Part shown: positions 1-6,043 of the stretch, piece by piece
Layout of the letters: every line of letters starts with the position of its first letter
Position numbering within the stretch: position 1 is the stretch's first letter
Assembly (NCBI GenBank): GCA_028287545.1
Contig: JAQBPL010000013.1
Location: forward strand, 1-8,511
DNA length: 8,511 nt
DNA from: Vulcanimicrobiota bacterium
Lineage (GTDB): Bacteria; Eremiobacterota; Eremiobacteria; Baltobacterales; Baltobacteraceae
Direction of reading: 5' to 3'
Notes under the pieces: generated by a model
Told to the model about the DNA's origin: nothing
The model's database searches: none
The model's input: only the letters and a program-made list of their open reading frames with translations
Translations under genes and position numbers: made by a program

Positions 1-725
1 AGCCCGTGCTTGAGGATCACGGCGGTGCGCGAGACGCCCTTGGCGGCGGCGGTGCGCATGTAGTCGGTGCGAATCACTTCGAGCATCGAACTGCGCATGA
101 AGCGGCTGTACTGCGCGATGAACAGCAACGAGAGTACGGTCACCGGCAGCACGAGGTGCCGCAGCCGGTCGACCAGCATCCATGTGTCGCTCTCGGAGAT
201 GCCGGCCGATGGCAGCTGGATCTTGTAGCCGAACGGCAGCGGGACGCCGTACACCGCGAAGAGCAGCTGCAGCATCAGCGCGAAGAAAAACACCGGCATC
301 GACTGACCGAAGAACGCGAACGTCGTGATGAGGTAGTCGACCCACGAGTACTGCTTGATCGCGCTGATGATCCCGAACGTGACGCCGAGGAGCACCGAGA
401 CGACGAACGAGCAGCCCATCAGTTCGATCGTGGCGGGGAAGCGATCCCAAATCGCCTGAGCGACGGGTTCCGAGTTCGACTGCGACCAGCCGAAATCTCC
501 GGTGACGACCCGCGCCAGCCAGTGGAAGTACTGGATGAACGGAGGCTGGTCGAGCCCCAGGTTGTGCTTGAGCCGGATGATGTCGGCTTCGGTGATGTGC
601 GGATTCTGCAGGTAGGGCGTGAGCGGACCGCCCGGCGCCGCCTGCAGGATCGAGAACAAGATCACCGAGACGAGCAGCAGGAGCGGGATGTTCTGCAGCG
701 TCCGGCGGACGACGTACGTGAACAG
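1..725 (-). CDS. DppB-type peptide/nickel ABC transporter permease, 5' part, probable CTG start
   Basis: Inner-membrane permease of the DppB/OppB family, which forms half of the channel of a peptide- or nickel-type ABC importer. The visible 241 codons read like a family N terminus: residues 1-20 are basic then hydrophobic (FTYVVRRTLQNIPLLLLVS), then APGGP at 30-34, GLDQPP at 57-62, GDFGWS at 76-81, RFPATIEL at 95-102, and the EAA-loop region that contacts the ATPase at about 215-240 (MLEVIRTDYMRTAAAKG). The last 80-100 residues lie beyond the left edge. The frame is open from the TGA of the preceding gene (821-819), but has no ATG, GTG or TTG before the hydrophobic helix. A CTG at 725 lies 8 nt after a strong GGGGAGG, and starting there gives a normal family N terminus. 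It follows the BKACE gene by 93 nt and may be co-transcribed. Its substrate cannot be told from sequence. The family call is firm; the CTG start is inference. Confidence 0.9.
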   Translation of the reverse strand, partial: MFTYVVRRTLQNIPLLLLVSVILFSILQAAPGGPLTPYLQNPHITEADIIRLKHNLGLDQPPFIQYFHWLARVVTGDFGWSQSNSEPVAQAIWDRFPATIELMGCSFVVSVLLGVTFGIISAIKQYSWVDYLITTFAFFGQSMPVFFFALMLQLLFAVYGVPLPFGYKIQLPSAGISESDTWMLVDRLRHLVLPVTVLSLLFIAQYSRFMRSSMLEVIRTDYMRTAAAKGVSRTAVILKHG

Positions 726-733
726 GTGAGGGA

Positions 734-740
734 CCTCCCC
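734..740 (-). promoter_or_regulatory. Strong ribosome binding site deciding a CTG start
   Basis: On the minus strand GGGGAGG is followed by 8 nt and then CTG at 725. The reading frame of the permease holds no standard start codon between the upstream stop (819) and the first membrane helix, so this site is the main argument for initiation at CTG. Confidence 0.65.
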
Positions 741-759
741 GAGGAACGAACCAACGCCG

Positions 760-814
760 GTTCCGGCACCGTCCCGCCCATTCCTCGAAACACGAGCGGC
801 CGGAGTGCCGGAAC
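760..814 (-). repeat. 10-bp inverted repeat in the BKACE-permease gap
   Basis: GTTCCGGCAC (760-769) and GTGCCGGAAC (805-814) are perfect inverted complements separated by 35 nt. The spacer holds a smaller CTCG/CGAG pair (784-787 with 793-796), so the RNA could fold as a two-level stem. No T-tract follows on the minus strand, so it is not a standard terminator. It could be an mRNA-processing or stability element between the two cistrons, or an operator; the sequence does not decide. Confidence 0.45.
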
Positions 815-818
815 TTCG

Positions 819-1643
819 TCAAGCCGCCGAGGCGGAGCCGACCCGCAGGATGGTACGTGCCTCGTCGGGCGTGGCGACGGGCCGGCCCAGTTCCTCGGCG
901 ACACGGGCGACGCGGGCGACGAGCTCCTCGTTGCGCGCCAGCCGGCCTCGGCTGTAGTACAGGTTGTCCTCGAGCCCGACCCGGACGTGCCCGCCCATCG
1001 TGATTGCGACCGCCGCGAGGGCCAGCTGCTGCCGCCCGATCCCGGCCACCGACCACGTGCACCCGGCGGGGAGCGCCCGCACGCAGTCGACGAGGTTCTC
1101 GACCGAAGCCTCCAGCGCGCCGGGGACGCCGAGGACGAAATCGACGTGGGCCGGCAGGCGGATCGTTCCTTCGGCCGCCAGCCGCTTCGCGTTGGCGAGG
1201 TGGCCGAGGTCGAAGATCTCCAGCTCCGGCGTGACCCCGTAGCGGTCGAGCGCCGCCGCGATCCCGCGCATGATCGGGAAGCTGTTCTCGAAGATGTCGT
1301 CGCCGAAGTTGACCGAACCGCAGCTCAGCGTCGCCATTTCGGGCCGCAGCTGCAGCGGCGCCGCGCGCTCTTCCGGCGTCATGCCGATCGCGCCGCCGGT
1401 CGAGAACTGCACGATCAGGTCGCTCGCCGCGCGGATCGCGTCGTAGGCTGCCCGGAAGCGCTCGACGTCGTGGGTATTCGTGCCGTCGTCGTTGCGGCAG
1501 TGCACGTGGACGATGCTCGCTCCAGCCTCGCGGATCGCCCGGGCGGTCTCGCCGAGCTGCGCCGGGGTTACCGGCAGATAGGGCGTCTGGTCGGGCATGA
1601 CCTCGCCGCCGACCGGGGCGACCGTGATGATGAGCGGATCCAC
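819..1643 (-). CDS. BKACE / DUF849 family beta-keto acid cleavage enzyme (Kce-like)
   Basis: A 274-residue cytoplasmic TIM-barrel enzyme of the beta-keto acid cleavage (BKACE, DUF849) family, close to the family's usual length. Members use a bound divalent metal to split a beta-keto acid with acetyl-CoA, giving acetoacetate and a new CoA thioester; Kce of lysine fermentation, acting on 3-keto-5-aminohexanoate, is the archetype. Visible motifs are APVGGE at 9-14, the metal-binding HVHCR with His46 and His48, FSTGG at 80-84, GSVNFGDD at 109-116, and VRVGLEDN at 220-227. The last carries Arg221, Glu225 and Asp226, matching the spacing of Kce Arg226/Glu230/Asp231. The substrate is not predictable, since the family is broad. 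The start is GTG at 1643, in frame with and 30 nt after the usher-like gene's TAG, with no clear ribosome binding site. No terminator lies between them, so read-through from the fibre genes is possible. A DppB-type permease follows, which may import a peptide or amino-acid-like precursor (inference). Confidence 0.93.
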   Translation of the reverse strand: MDPLIITVAPVGGEVMPDQTPYLPVTPAQLGETARAIREAGASIVHVHCRNDDGTNTHDVERFRAAYDAIRAASDLIVQFSTGGAIGMTPEERAAPLQLRPEMATLSCGSVNFGDDIFENSFPIMRGIAAALDRYGVTPELEIFDLGHLANAKRLAAEGTIRLPAHVDFVLGVPGALEASVENLVDCVRALPAGCTWSVAGIGRQQLALAAVAITMGGHVRVGLEDNLYYSRGRLARNEELVARVARVAEELGRPVATPDEARTILRVGSASAA

Positions 1644-1673
1644 ACCGTCATCGTTCGCGCCCCGGCGGCGAAT

Positions 1674-3827
1674 CTATTGCCCGCTGCTGGGGAAGGTGAC
1701 CCGCTCGACCTTGCGCGCCGGTCCGAGTTTCAGGGTGACCACGCCGGCCTCGCCCACCGGGGCGGCGGCGAGGGGAGCGAGGCCGGACGGCGCGGTGTCT
1801 TCGTCAATGTGCACCGTCGCGTTCGGTGCGATCGCCGCGAGCGGGAACGCGAAGCGGCCCTCCGCGTCCGCCGTGGTGACCACCCCGCCCGGATCGAGGA
1901 CGAGCGAGATGCCCGCCAAGCTGAGGTCGCGCGGAATCGTCGAGGCGGGGGCGTCGACGAGGATGCGCCCGGAGATCGCCCGCAGCGGCCATAGCGGCAG
2001 CGCCGCTTCGCGCGTTGCCGCCGTATCGACCGGCGTGTCGGGCGAGCCGAGCGCACCGTCAAGGGTTTCGAGCCGCACGAAGTGCGCGCCCGGGACGACG
2101 TCGATCCGGACGCCGGTGCCGTCGCCTTCTTTGGTGCGGAAACCGTCGACGTACAGCACGACCGCCTGCGGCAACGCGGAATCGACGCGCACGATCAGCG
2201 GGACGGTCACGATTCGCGCGGTCCGGTGCGGCGGCGTGAACCCCGCCACGAGGCTGATCCGGATAACGGGCCGCGCCGAGCCCTGCGGCGAGATCGTCGC
2301 CTCGAGGTCGAGTCCGCGGACGAGCGGAACGGCGACGCCGACCACGGGCGCTGCCCAGGACACGCTGCTGCTGCGCCCCGCTTCGACACCCGCTAAGAGA
2401 TCGATCCCGCGGCCGACACGGCGCGCGAGCAGCGAGACGTCGTGGTCGCTCTGGGTGTCGGCGTTCGCGTTGAGCTCGAGGGCGACCCCGCGGACCGTAC
2501 CGGCGGCGCGCACTCCGTATTCCATCAAGCCGGCCGAACGGGAGAGCGAGAACTGCGCGTTTGCCCCGGCGCCTGCGTACGATCCGGAGACGCCGGTGTA
2601 ACCGCGCGCAACGGTGAGGGCGCCGCCCAGATGCGCACCGTGCGCGACGAAGCCGGCGAACGGCGAGGACGGCGTTCCGTGTCCGCCCGAAAAACCGAGT
2701 CGCGCGGTGAGCCCGCGCGACATGTCGTACGCAGCGTCGGCAATGATCGGCGCATCACCCGCCTGAAGCGGAAATCCGCCGCTCGCGGCGGTCGCGGTGA
2801 GTTCGCCGTAGAAACGGCCGCGGGTTCGCGCGTACGCGCCGAGTCCGACACCCTTGGTGCCGGCAAACACCTCTTCGCGCAAGAGTCCCCAGCTCGTGAC
2901 GCGCGAAACGCGGCGTCCGACGATCGCTTGATCGAAGCGGCCGCCCGGCGACCGCAGCAGCTCGACGAAATCGGTACGGGATCCGTGCGTCGCCGAGAAT
3001 CCGGTCACCGTTCGGCCGTCGCGCGTACGCCGGCCGGTAACGACGGCGTAGCGGCCCGAACGCACTTCGGCGCCGATCAATCCCGGATTGCGGAATACCA
3101 GGCCGATCAGCGGATCGCTCGTGTCGCCTACGGTCACGTTCCGGTCGGCCGTTCCGAGCGTGACGGACCCGGTCGTCGGCACGCCGTCGTCCGTCATCGC
3201 CAGGCCGCTGCGAATCGTCCCGACCGTCTGGAGCGCGACGCCGACGGTGCGGCTCGGTCCGTTTTGGACGAGCGTGAGCGTAACCCGGTCGCCTCCCTGA
3301 AACCCGCGCACCAGCGGCGTCGGCGAGGGCGACGGCGTCGCCACGGCCTTCTTCTTCGGCGGCTTCTTCTGTTCGGAGACCGCTACGCCGGCATCGATCG
3401 TCGTGGTGGAGACAGCCAGCCGGCGCCCTTGCACGTCGGCGCGAACGTCGAAGAGGCCCGGCAAATCGCCGGTCGCGACGAACAGCCGCCGATCGAGTTC
3501 GAGCGGCGCGTGGAGCAAGGTCAATGCGAGGCTGCCGCGTTCGGTCACCTGCACGGAACCGGGCCGCAAAAGAAACGTGCGGCCGTCGCCGCGCAGCCGC
3601 CAACCGCCCTCACTGCGATCGAGCGTCCACCCGAGCGCCGCGGCGAGCGGCAGCAACGGCACGGCGAGGATCGCGCCCTGCCGCAGCGCCTGAACGGTCC
3701 CCGCGGCGCGGTCGTCCAGAACGACGGCGAGCGGGACGGTCGCCGCGGCGGCGTTGGTGGCAACCAGGGAGACGACCGTGAGCGCGCCCATCGCAAGCGC
3801 CAGGAGCGCCGCGAGGGCGCCCCTCAA
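1674..3827 (-). CDS. Usher-like outer-membrane beta-barrel protein of a pilus locus
   Basis: A 717-residue secreted protein, proposed to be the outer-membrane assembly platform (usher role) for the adjacent pilins. A signal peptide covers about 1-29 (LLALAMGALTVV core, cleavage near NAAAA). Residues 31-140 resemble the copper amine oxidase N-terminal/stalk module (AVPLLPLAAALGWTLDR, then LRPGS). A Lys/Pro-rich linker follows at 153-172 (KKPPKKK, PSPSPTP). Residues 177-530 are a long run of amphipathic beta strands rich in Gly, Ser, Arg and aromatics, as in outer-membrane barrels. Residues 541-590 look PEGA-like (VLYVDGF, then VPGAHFVRLE), and 615-717 look like a carboxypeptidase-regulatory/Ig-type beta domain. 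Size and neighbours suit an usher, but I see no FimD/PapC signature. I prefer the TTG at 3827, overlapping the pilin stop at TTGA: it yields a full signal peptide, whereas ATG at 3791 cuts it and an upstream ATG at 4010 would overlap the pilin gene by 187 nt. Barrel and secretion calls are fairly sure; usher function is inference. Confidence 0.6.
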   Translation of the reverse strand: MRGALAALLALAMGALTVVSLVATNAAAATVPLAVVLDDRAAGTVQALRQGAILAVPLLPLAAALGWTLDRSEGGWRLRGDGRTFLLRPGSVQVTERGSLALTLLHAPLELDRRLFVATGDLPGLFDVRADVQGRRLAVSTTTIDAGVAVSEQKKPPKKKAVATPSPSPTPLVRGFQGGDRVTLTLVQNGPSRTVGVALQTVGTIRSGLAMTDDGVPTTGSVTLGTADRNVTVGDTSDPLIGLVFRNPGLIGAEVRSGRYAVVTGRRTRDGRTVTGFSATHGSRTDFVELLRSPGGRFDQAIVGRRVSRVTSWGLLREEVFAGTKGVGLGAYARTRGRFYGELTATAASGGFPLQAGDAPIIADAAYDMSRGLTARLGFSGGHGTPSSPFAGFVAHGAHLGGALTVARGYTGVSGSYAGAGANAQFSLSRSAGLMEYGVRAAGTVRGVALELNANADTQSDHDVSLLARRVGRGIDLLAGVEAGRSSSVSWAAPVVGVAVPLVRGLDLEATISPQGSARPVIRISLVAGFTPPHRTARIVTVPLIVRVDSALPQAVVLYVDGFRTKEGDGTGVRIDVVPGAHFVRLETLDGALGSPDTPVDTAATREAALPLWPLRAISGRILVDAPASTIPRDLSLAGISLVLDPGGVVTTADAEGRFAFPLAAIAPNATVHIDEDTAPSGLAPLAAAPVGEAGVVTLKLGPARKVERVTFPSSGQ

Positions 3828-4333
3828 AACGCGGAGCCGCCCAGCGAGAAGCCGGGCGCGGCACTCCAGACGTCCCCGAGCGCGGTCCGCGCGTCCATCG
3901 TGAACGTAATACTCAGCGTGGTGGTCTGATTGTTGATCTGGGCGGGGATCGTCGCACACGCGGCAGACGGGCCGTTCGGGACGAGCGTCGCGGTCCCGCC
4001 GCTGAGCCAACCGGAGCCGCCGGTGTCAACGCACGTCACGGTGATCCAAGTCAAGTCGAGCGTCGCACCGCCGGCACCGACCGGATTTGCCGGACTGTTG
4101 ATCCAGATCTGGCCGCCGCCGCCGTTTTTGGTCGTCACGGTGACGCTCGCCGTCAGCGGCGCACCGGCGGTGAGCGCCGTCGACGTGTTGTCGCTCGAGG
4201 TGAAATGTACCGCGCCGCCGCCGGTGACGGTGAGCGTGATCGCAGCGACGTTGGCGAGCGCGGGCCGCGCCGTGCCGATCGCGATGACGAGCGCCGTGAA
4301 CGCGATGACCGCAACCCATCCGGCGCGCGGCAT
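3824..4333 (-). CDS. Divergent secreted pilin-like protein, putative minor or tip subunit
   Basis: A 169-residue secreted beta-rich protein. A signal peptide spans about 1-27 (hydrophobic VAVIAFTALVIAIG, cleavage near PALA). It is a distant relative of the two 189-residue pilins in this window: FTSSDNT at 44-50 matches their FTSSDNT at 50-56; SPANPVGAGGAT at 80-91 aligns with SPAGPLTGSGGAT; two cysteines (101, 126) match the spaced pair (114, 144) and could form a disulfide; and the C-terminal GFSLGGSAF aligns with GFSITASAT. The ATG at 4333 lies 1 nt after the chaperone TGA with no separate ribosome binding site, so translation is probably coupled, and its TGA overlaps the likely TTG start of the usher-like gene. 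Position between chaperone and usher and the single divergent copy suggest an adaptor, tip or anchor subunit. That role is inference; shared fold with the other pilins is well supported by the motifs. Confidence 0.75.
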   Translation of the reverse strand: MPRAGWVAVIAFTALVIAIGTARPALANVAAITLTVTGGGAVHFTSSDNTSTALTAGAPLTASVTVTTKNGGGGQIWINSPANPVGAGGATLDLTWITVTCVDTGGSGWLSGGTATLVPNGPSAACATIPAQINNQTTTLSITFTMDARTALGDVWSAAPGFSLGGSAF

Positions 4334-4334
4334 A

Positions 4335-5108
4335 TCAGTGAATCCGGAAGTCCGTCGATCCGGTGAGGACGACGTCGGTTCCGTAGTCGATGCTCAGCTC
4401 GGCGCGATACTCGCCGGGCGGCAGATTCTTGATCTCTTCGTTCACGACGCGCAACGCGCCGGGGAAAATCGTCGGCGTCGCAAGATCGCGGTCCTGAACG
4501 ACGCGGCCGCCCTGCTCGATGAGGAGCCGGGCCGAGACGCGCGCGTAGGCGTTGCCGTCGTTTTGCATGCGAGCGCTCAGCACCGCGCCGCTCGAACCGG
4601 ACTGCGTAACGCGCATCGCTTTGAGCGCGAGATGAGCCTTCGGAATGCCGACCGTCTCGTAGACGAAGACCGTGCCGGCAGGGCCGACGCCGCCCTTCAC
4701 GATACTTGCGCCGCGAATCAGGAAACCGCCCCAGTAAACCGCCGGAGCGCTCGAAAACGAAACGGGCAGGCGCATGCTCAGCGGAAACTCGCGCGATGCG
4801 CCTGGGGCAAGGACGAACTGGTAAGCGGGCACGGACAGATACCGGGTGATGCTGTGGGCGTTGGCCAGATCGGTTTGGCGAAATTGAAGCGCACCGTCGG
4901 TGGTCACAGTCCAATCGATCGGCTCGACGGAGACCTTTTCCGACTCGGTGCCGCCGTTGGTCACCTTGACCGCGAACGCGCTGCTCGACCCAGGTGCGAC
5001 GTGCAGCTCCTGGACGAGCGGTTCGACGGTAAGCGAAAGGCCGGCACGCGCGGGTTGCGCGACGCCGAACGCGGCCGCAGCGATGAGGAGCACCGCCGCG
5101 AGCCGCAC
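4335..5108 (-). CDS. PapD-like periplasmic pilus chaperone
   Basis: A 257-residue periplasmic protein with two immunoglobulin-like domains. The signal peptide is clear (RLAAVLLIAAAAFGVAQPARA, cleavage after Ala22). Domain 1 (about 24-150) opens with LSLTVEPLVQELHVAPGSSS and has alternating hydrophobic strands, including APGASREFPL and VYWGGFLI. Domain 2 (about 158-257) has NDGNAYARVSARLLIEQGGR and LPPGEYRAELSIDYG, which resemble non-classical fimbrial chaperones and also DUF916/DUF3324-type domains. Length fits PapD-family chaperones, which hold pilin subunits by donor-strand complementation and deliver them to the usher. The reading frame stays open back to 5384, but that stretch is the pilin gene in another frame. 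GTG at 5108 is preferred over GTG at 5123, because it follows a near-ideal Shine-Dalgarno that contains the 5123 codon and gives a textbook signal peptide. It sits between pilin genes, 19 nt after one stop and 1 nt before the next start. The chaperone role is inferred from fold and context. Confidence 0.72.
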   Translation of the reverse strand: MRLAAVLLIAAAAFGVAQPARAGLSLTVEPLVQELHVAPGSSSAFAVKVTNGGTESEKVSVEPIDWTVTTDGALQFRQTDLANAHSITRYLSVPAYQFVLAPGASREFPLSMRLPVSFSSAPAVYWGGFLIRGASIVKGGVGPAGTVFVYETVGIPKAHLALKAMRVTQSGSSGAVLSARMQNDGNAYARVSARLLIEQGGRVVQDRDLATPTIFPGALRVVNEEIKNLPPGEYRAELSIDYGTDVVLTGSTDFRIH

Positions 5109-5119
5109 ACCCGAAGGAT

Positions 5120-5130
5120 TCACCTGCTTA
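5120..5130 (-). promoter_or_regulatory. Shine-Dalgarno of the chaperone gene, overlapping the pilin stop codon
   Basis: The minus strand reads TAAGCAGGTGA, one mismatch from the full anti-Shine-Dalgarno complement TAAGGAGGTGA. It includes the TAA of the upstream pilin gene. Nine nt separate it from GTG at 5108. The alternative GTG at 5123 is inside this site, which argues against that start. Confidence 0.6.
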
Positions 5131-5697
5131 GGTTGCGCTGGCGGTGATCGAGAATCCGCTAAGAGCGGCGTAGGTGTCGGCGATGATCGCGGTGTCGTCG
5201 AGGAAGAGCGAGAGCAGCAAGCCCACGGCGAGCGACGAACCCGTTCCGCCCTGGTTGTACTTCGCGCACTGAACGCTCGCGCTCGGAATGAGGGCCGTTT
5301 GGCTGGCGAGACCCGTCGGGACGGCGTTGACGCCGCTGTTCGACGTGCCGACCGCGCAGGTTGCTTGCAGCGAAGCGATCGCAATCGTCGCGCCGCCGGA
5401 GCCGGTGAGCGGACCCGCCGGTGAAGCGACGCTGATGATGCCGGTGCCGGCCTTGCTCGTGCGGATGAAGCCGGTGATGTTGCCGCCGGCCGGGATAGCC
5501 GCGTTTTCGTTCGCCGCCAGATGCGCGTTCGTGTTGTCGCTGCTCGTGAACGTGTAGGCCGACGTTGCGGTGCTCACCGTGGCGATCGTATTGACGGTCG
5601 CGGCGACGGTGAAGGTGCTCGACGCGAACGAGGGGGCGGCGGAGAGGGCGATGGCGCCGGTGATGCTCAGGGCGGCCAGCGCGGACTTGCGAAACAC
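5128..5697 (-). CDS. Secreted pilin-like major subunit, copy 1
   Basis: A 189-residue secreted beta-rich protein. The signal peptide is MFRKSALAALSITGAIALSA plus APSFA, with cleavage near 25. The mature part is rich in Thr, Ser, Ala and Gly with no Lys-rich or catalytic motif. It contains FTSSDNT at 50-56, SPAGPLTGSGG at 92-102 and two cysteines (114, 144) suited to one disulfide. The C-terminal GFSITASAT is shared in form with the third pilin of the locus. The fold resembles secreted fimbrial or spore-coat-U-type subunits only in outline; I cannot name a family. It is 174/189 identical to the copy at 6044-6613. GTG at 5697 follows GGAAGGA with 8-nt spacing. It heads the chaperone, minor pilin and usher-like set, and its abundance relative to those genes could be set by its strong ribosome binding site. 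Pilin function is inference from signal peptide, duplication and neighbours. Confidence 0.78.
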   Translation of the reverse strand: MFRKSALAALSITGAIALSAAPSFASSTFTVAATVNTIATVSTATSAYTFTSSDNTNAHLAANENAAIPAGGNITGFIRTSKAGTGIISVASPAGPLTGSGGATIAIASLQATCAVGTSNSGVNAVPTGLASQTALIPSASVQCAKYNQGGTGSSLAVGLLLSLFLDDTAIIADTYAALSGFSITASAT

Positions 5698-5700
5698 GTT

Positions 5701-5764
5701 GTGGATCCTTCCGAGCGTTGTGAGCGGTCCGCAATTTCTTGTGCAACCGGACCTTGTGTTTGCA
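5701..5764 (-). promoter_or_regulatory. Conserved 5' leader of pilin copy 1, identical to that of copy 2
   Basis: These 64 nt are identical by eye to 6618-6681, although the coding regions they precede differ at many sites. The block holds the ribosome binding site GGAAGGA (5712-5706) and an inverted repeat, GGTCCG with CGGACC (5726-5731 and 5748-5753), that could form a 6-bp stem with a 16-nt loop. If the predicted promoter is right, almost all of this is transcribed 5' UTR, so the conservation may reflect mRNA stability or translational control. Recent gene conversion is the alternative. Confidence 0.6.
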
Positions 5765-5792
5765 GTCTAAAGTCCCGCCGCGGCGGGCGCAA
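5764..5792 (-). promoter_or_regulatory. Candidate promoter of pilin copy 1
   Basis: On the minus strand TTGCGC (5792-5787), a 17-nt spacer and TAGACT (5769-5764). The match to sigma-70 consensus is modest (3/6 and 4/6). The same arrangement occurs upstream of pilin copy 2 with the hexamers conserved and the spacer sequence changed but still 17 nt, which is the pattern expected of a real promoter. Transcription would start near 5757, giving a leader of about 60 nt. The spacer overlaps a 14-nt GC palindrome at 5774-5787. Confidence 0.5.
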
Positions 5793-5833
5793 TGGCGCGT
5801 TCCGACACTTGACTCTTCGAAAACGGCCCGTTT

Positions 5834-5885
5834 ACAAAGTGCGCTGCGCTTTACGCACGCGAAGCGTGCCGAACGTTTACACTTC
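5834..5885 (-). promoter_or_regulatory. Conserved upstream blocks of pilin copy 1, candidate regulator sites
   Basis: Two blocks are shared with pilin copy 2. The proximal one (5834-5854) matches 20 of 21 positions and is an imperfect dyad built on AAAG-GCGC / GCGC-TTT, at exactly the same distance from the promoter in both genes. The distal one (5873-5885), minus strand GAAGTGTAAACGT, matches 12 of 13 but lies 4 nt further away here. Between them sits a copy-specific GCACGC-GAA-GCGTGC hairpin. They look like activator or repressor sites; the regulator is unknown. Confidence 0.42.
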
Positions 5886-5920
5886 TCGCGTCGCTTAGCG
5901 CAGGCTCGACCGCGCGACGA

Positions 5921-5954
5921 GAAACAAAAAGGACGCCCAGCAAATCGCCGGGCG
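5921..5954 (-). terminator. Rho-independent terminator downstream of pilin copy 2
   Basis: On the minus strand CGCCCGGC (5954-5947), loop GATTT, GCTGGGCG (5941-5934) forms an 8-bp stem with one G-U pair in RNA. It is followed after 3 nt by TTTTTGTTT (5930-5922). It lies about 90 nt after the pilin copy 2 stop and just upstream of the regulatory blocks of copy 1, so it separates the two pilin transcription units. Confidence 0.75.
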
Positions 5955-5986
5955 GCCGAAAACGAGCAAGATCGACGGAGTTCCGG

Positions 5987-6020
5987 GGCTTGCGGTGGTA
6001 CTCCGTTACCACCGCAAGCC
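5987..6020 (-). repeat. Perfect 14-bp stem-loop just after the pilin copy 2 stop codon
   Basis: GGCTTGCGGTGGTA (5987-6000) and its exact inverted complement (6007-6020) enclose a 6-nt loop. It begins 23 nt after the TAA (6046-6044). No T-run follows directly, so it is more likely a 3' stability structure or a first, weaker pause before the true terminator at 5921-5954. A 3' stem that protects an abundant pilin message would fit, but this is inference. Confidence 0.6.
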
Positions 6021-6043
6021 GCGGTCGGAAGGGATCAGCGGGC

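Larger units (their letters stand above)
5698..6043 (-). other. 346-bp intergenic region: 3' hairpin and terminator of one pilin gene, then promoter region of the next
   Basis: No coding sequence is supported here. Along transcription it holds, in order, a 14-bp stem-loop just after the pilin copy 2 stop, an intrinsic terminator, two conserved upstream blocks, a candidate promoter and the 5' leader of pilin copy 1. Each is entered separately. The promoter half aligns gap-free with the region upstream of pilin copy 2 over 5701-5854. Confidence 0.75.

Noticed and set aside
6..3929. Very long open frames on the plus strand (6-1994, 2442-3929)
   Set aside because: They run antisense to well-supported minus-strand genes, are full of Arg, Asp, Glu and Gly as expected from reading high-GC codons in reverse, and show no domain or signal peptide.
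3828..4010. Upstream ATG (4010) extending the usher-like gene by 61 residues
   Set aside because: The extension is Arg/Asp-rich shadow sequence of the minor pilin gene and would bury the signal peptide inside the protein.
5109..5384. Upstream ATG (5384) for the chaperone gene
   Set aside because: The extra residues are the pilin copy 1 gene in another frame and would sit before a clear signal peptide.
5701..5764. Known riboswitch in the conserved pilin leader
   Set aside because: The leader is only about 60 nt with one 6-bp stem and matches no riboswitch class I recognise.
5975..6006. Pseudoknot between the loop of the 14-bp hairpin and CTCCGT at 5980-5975
   Set aside because: The six bases are complementary, but a 6-nt linker is too short to span a 14-bp stem, so an intramolecular pseudoknot is sterically unlikely.
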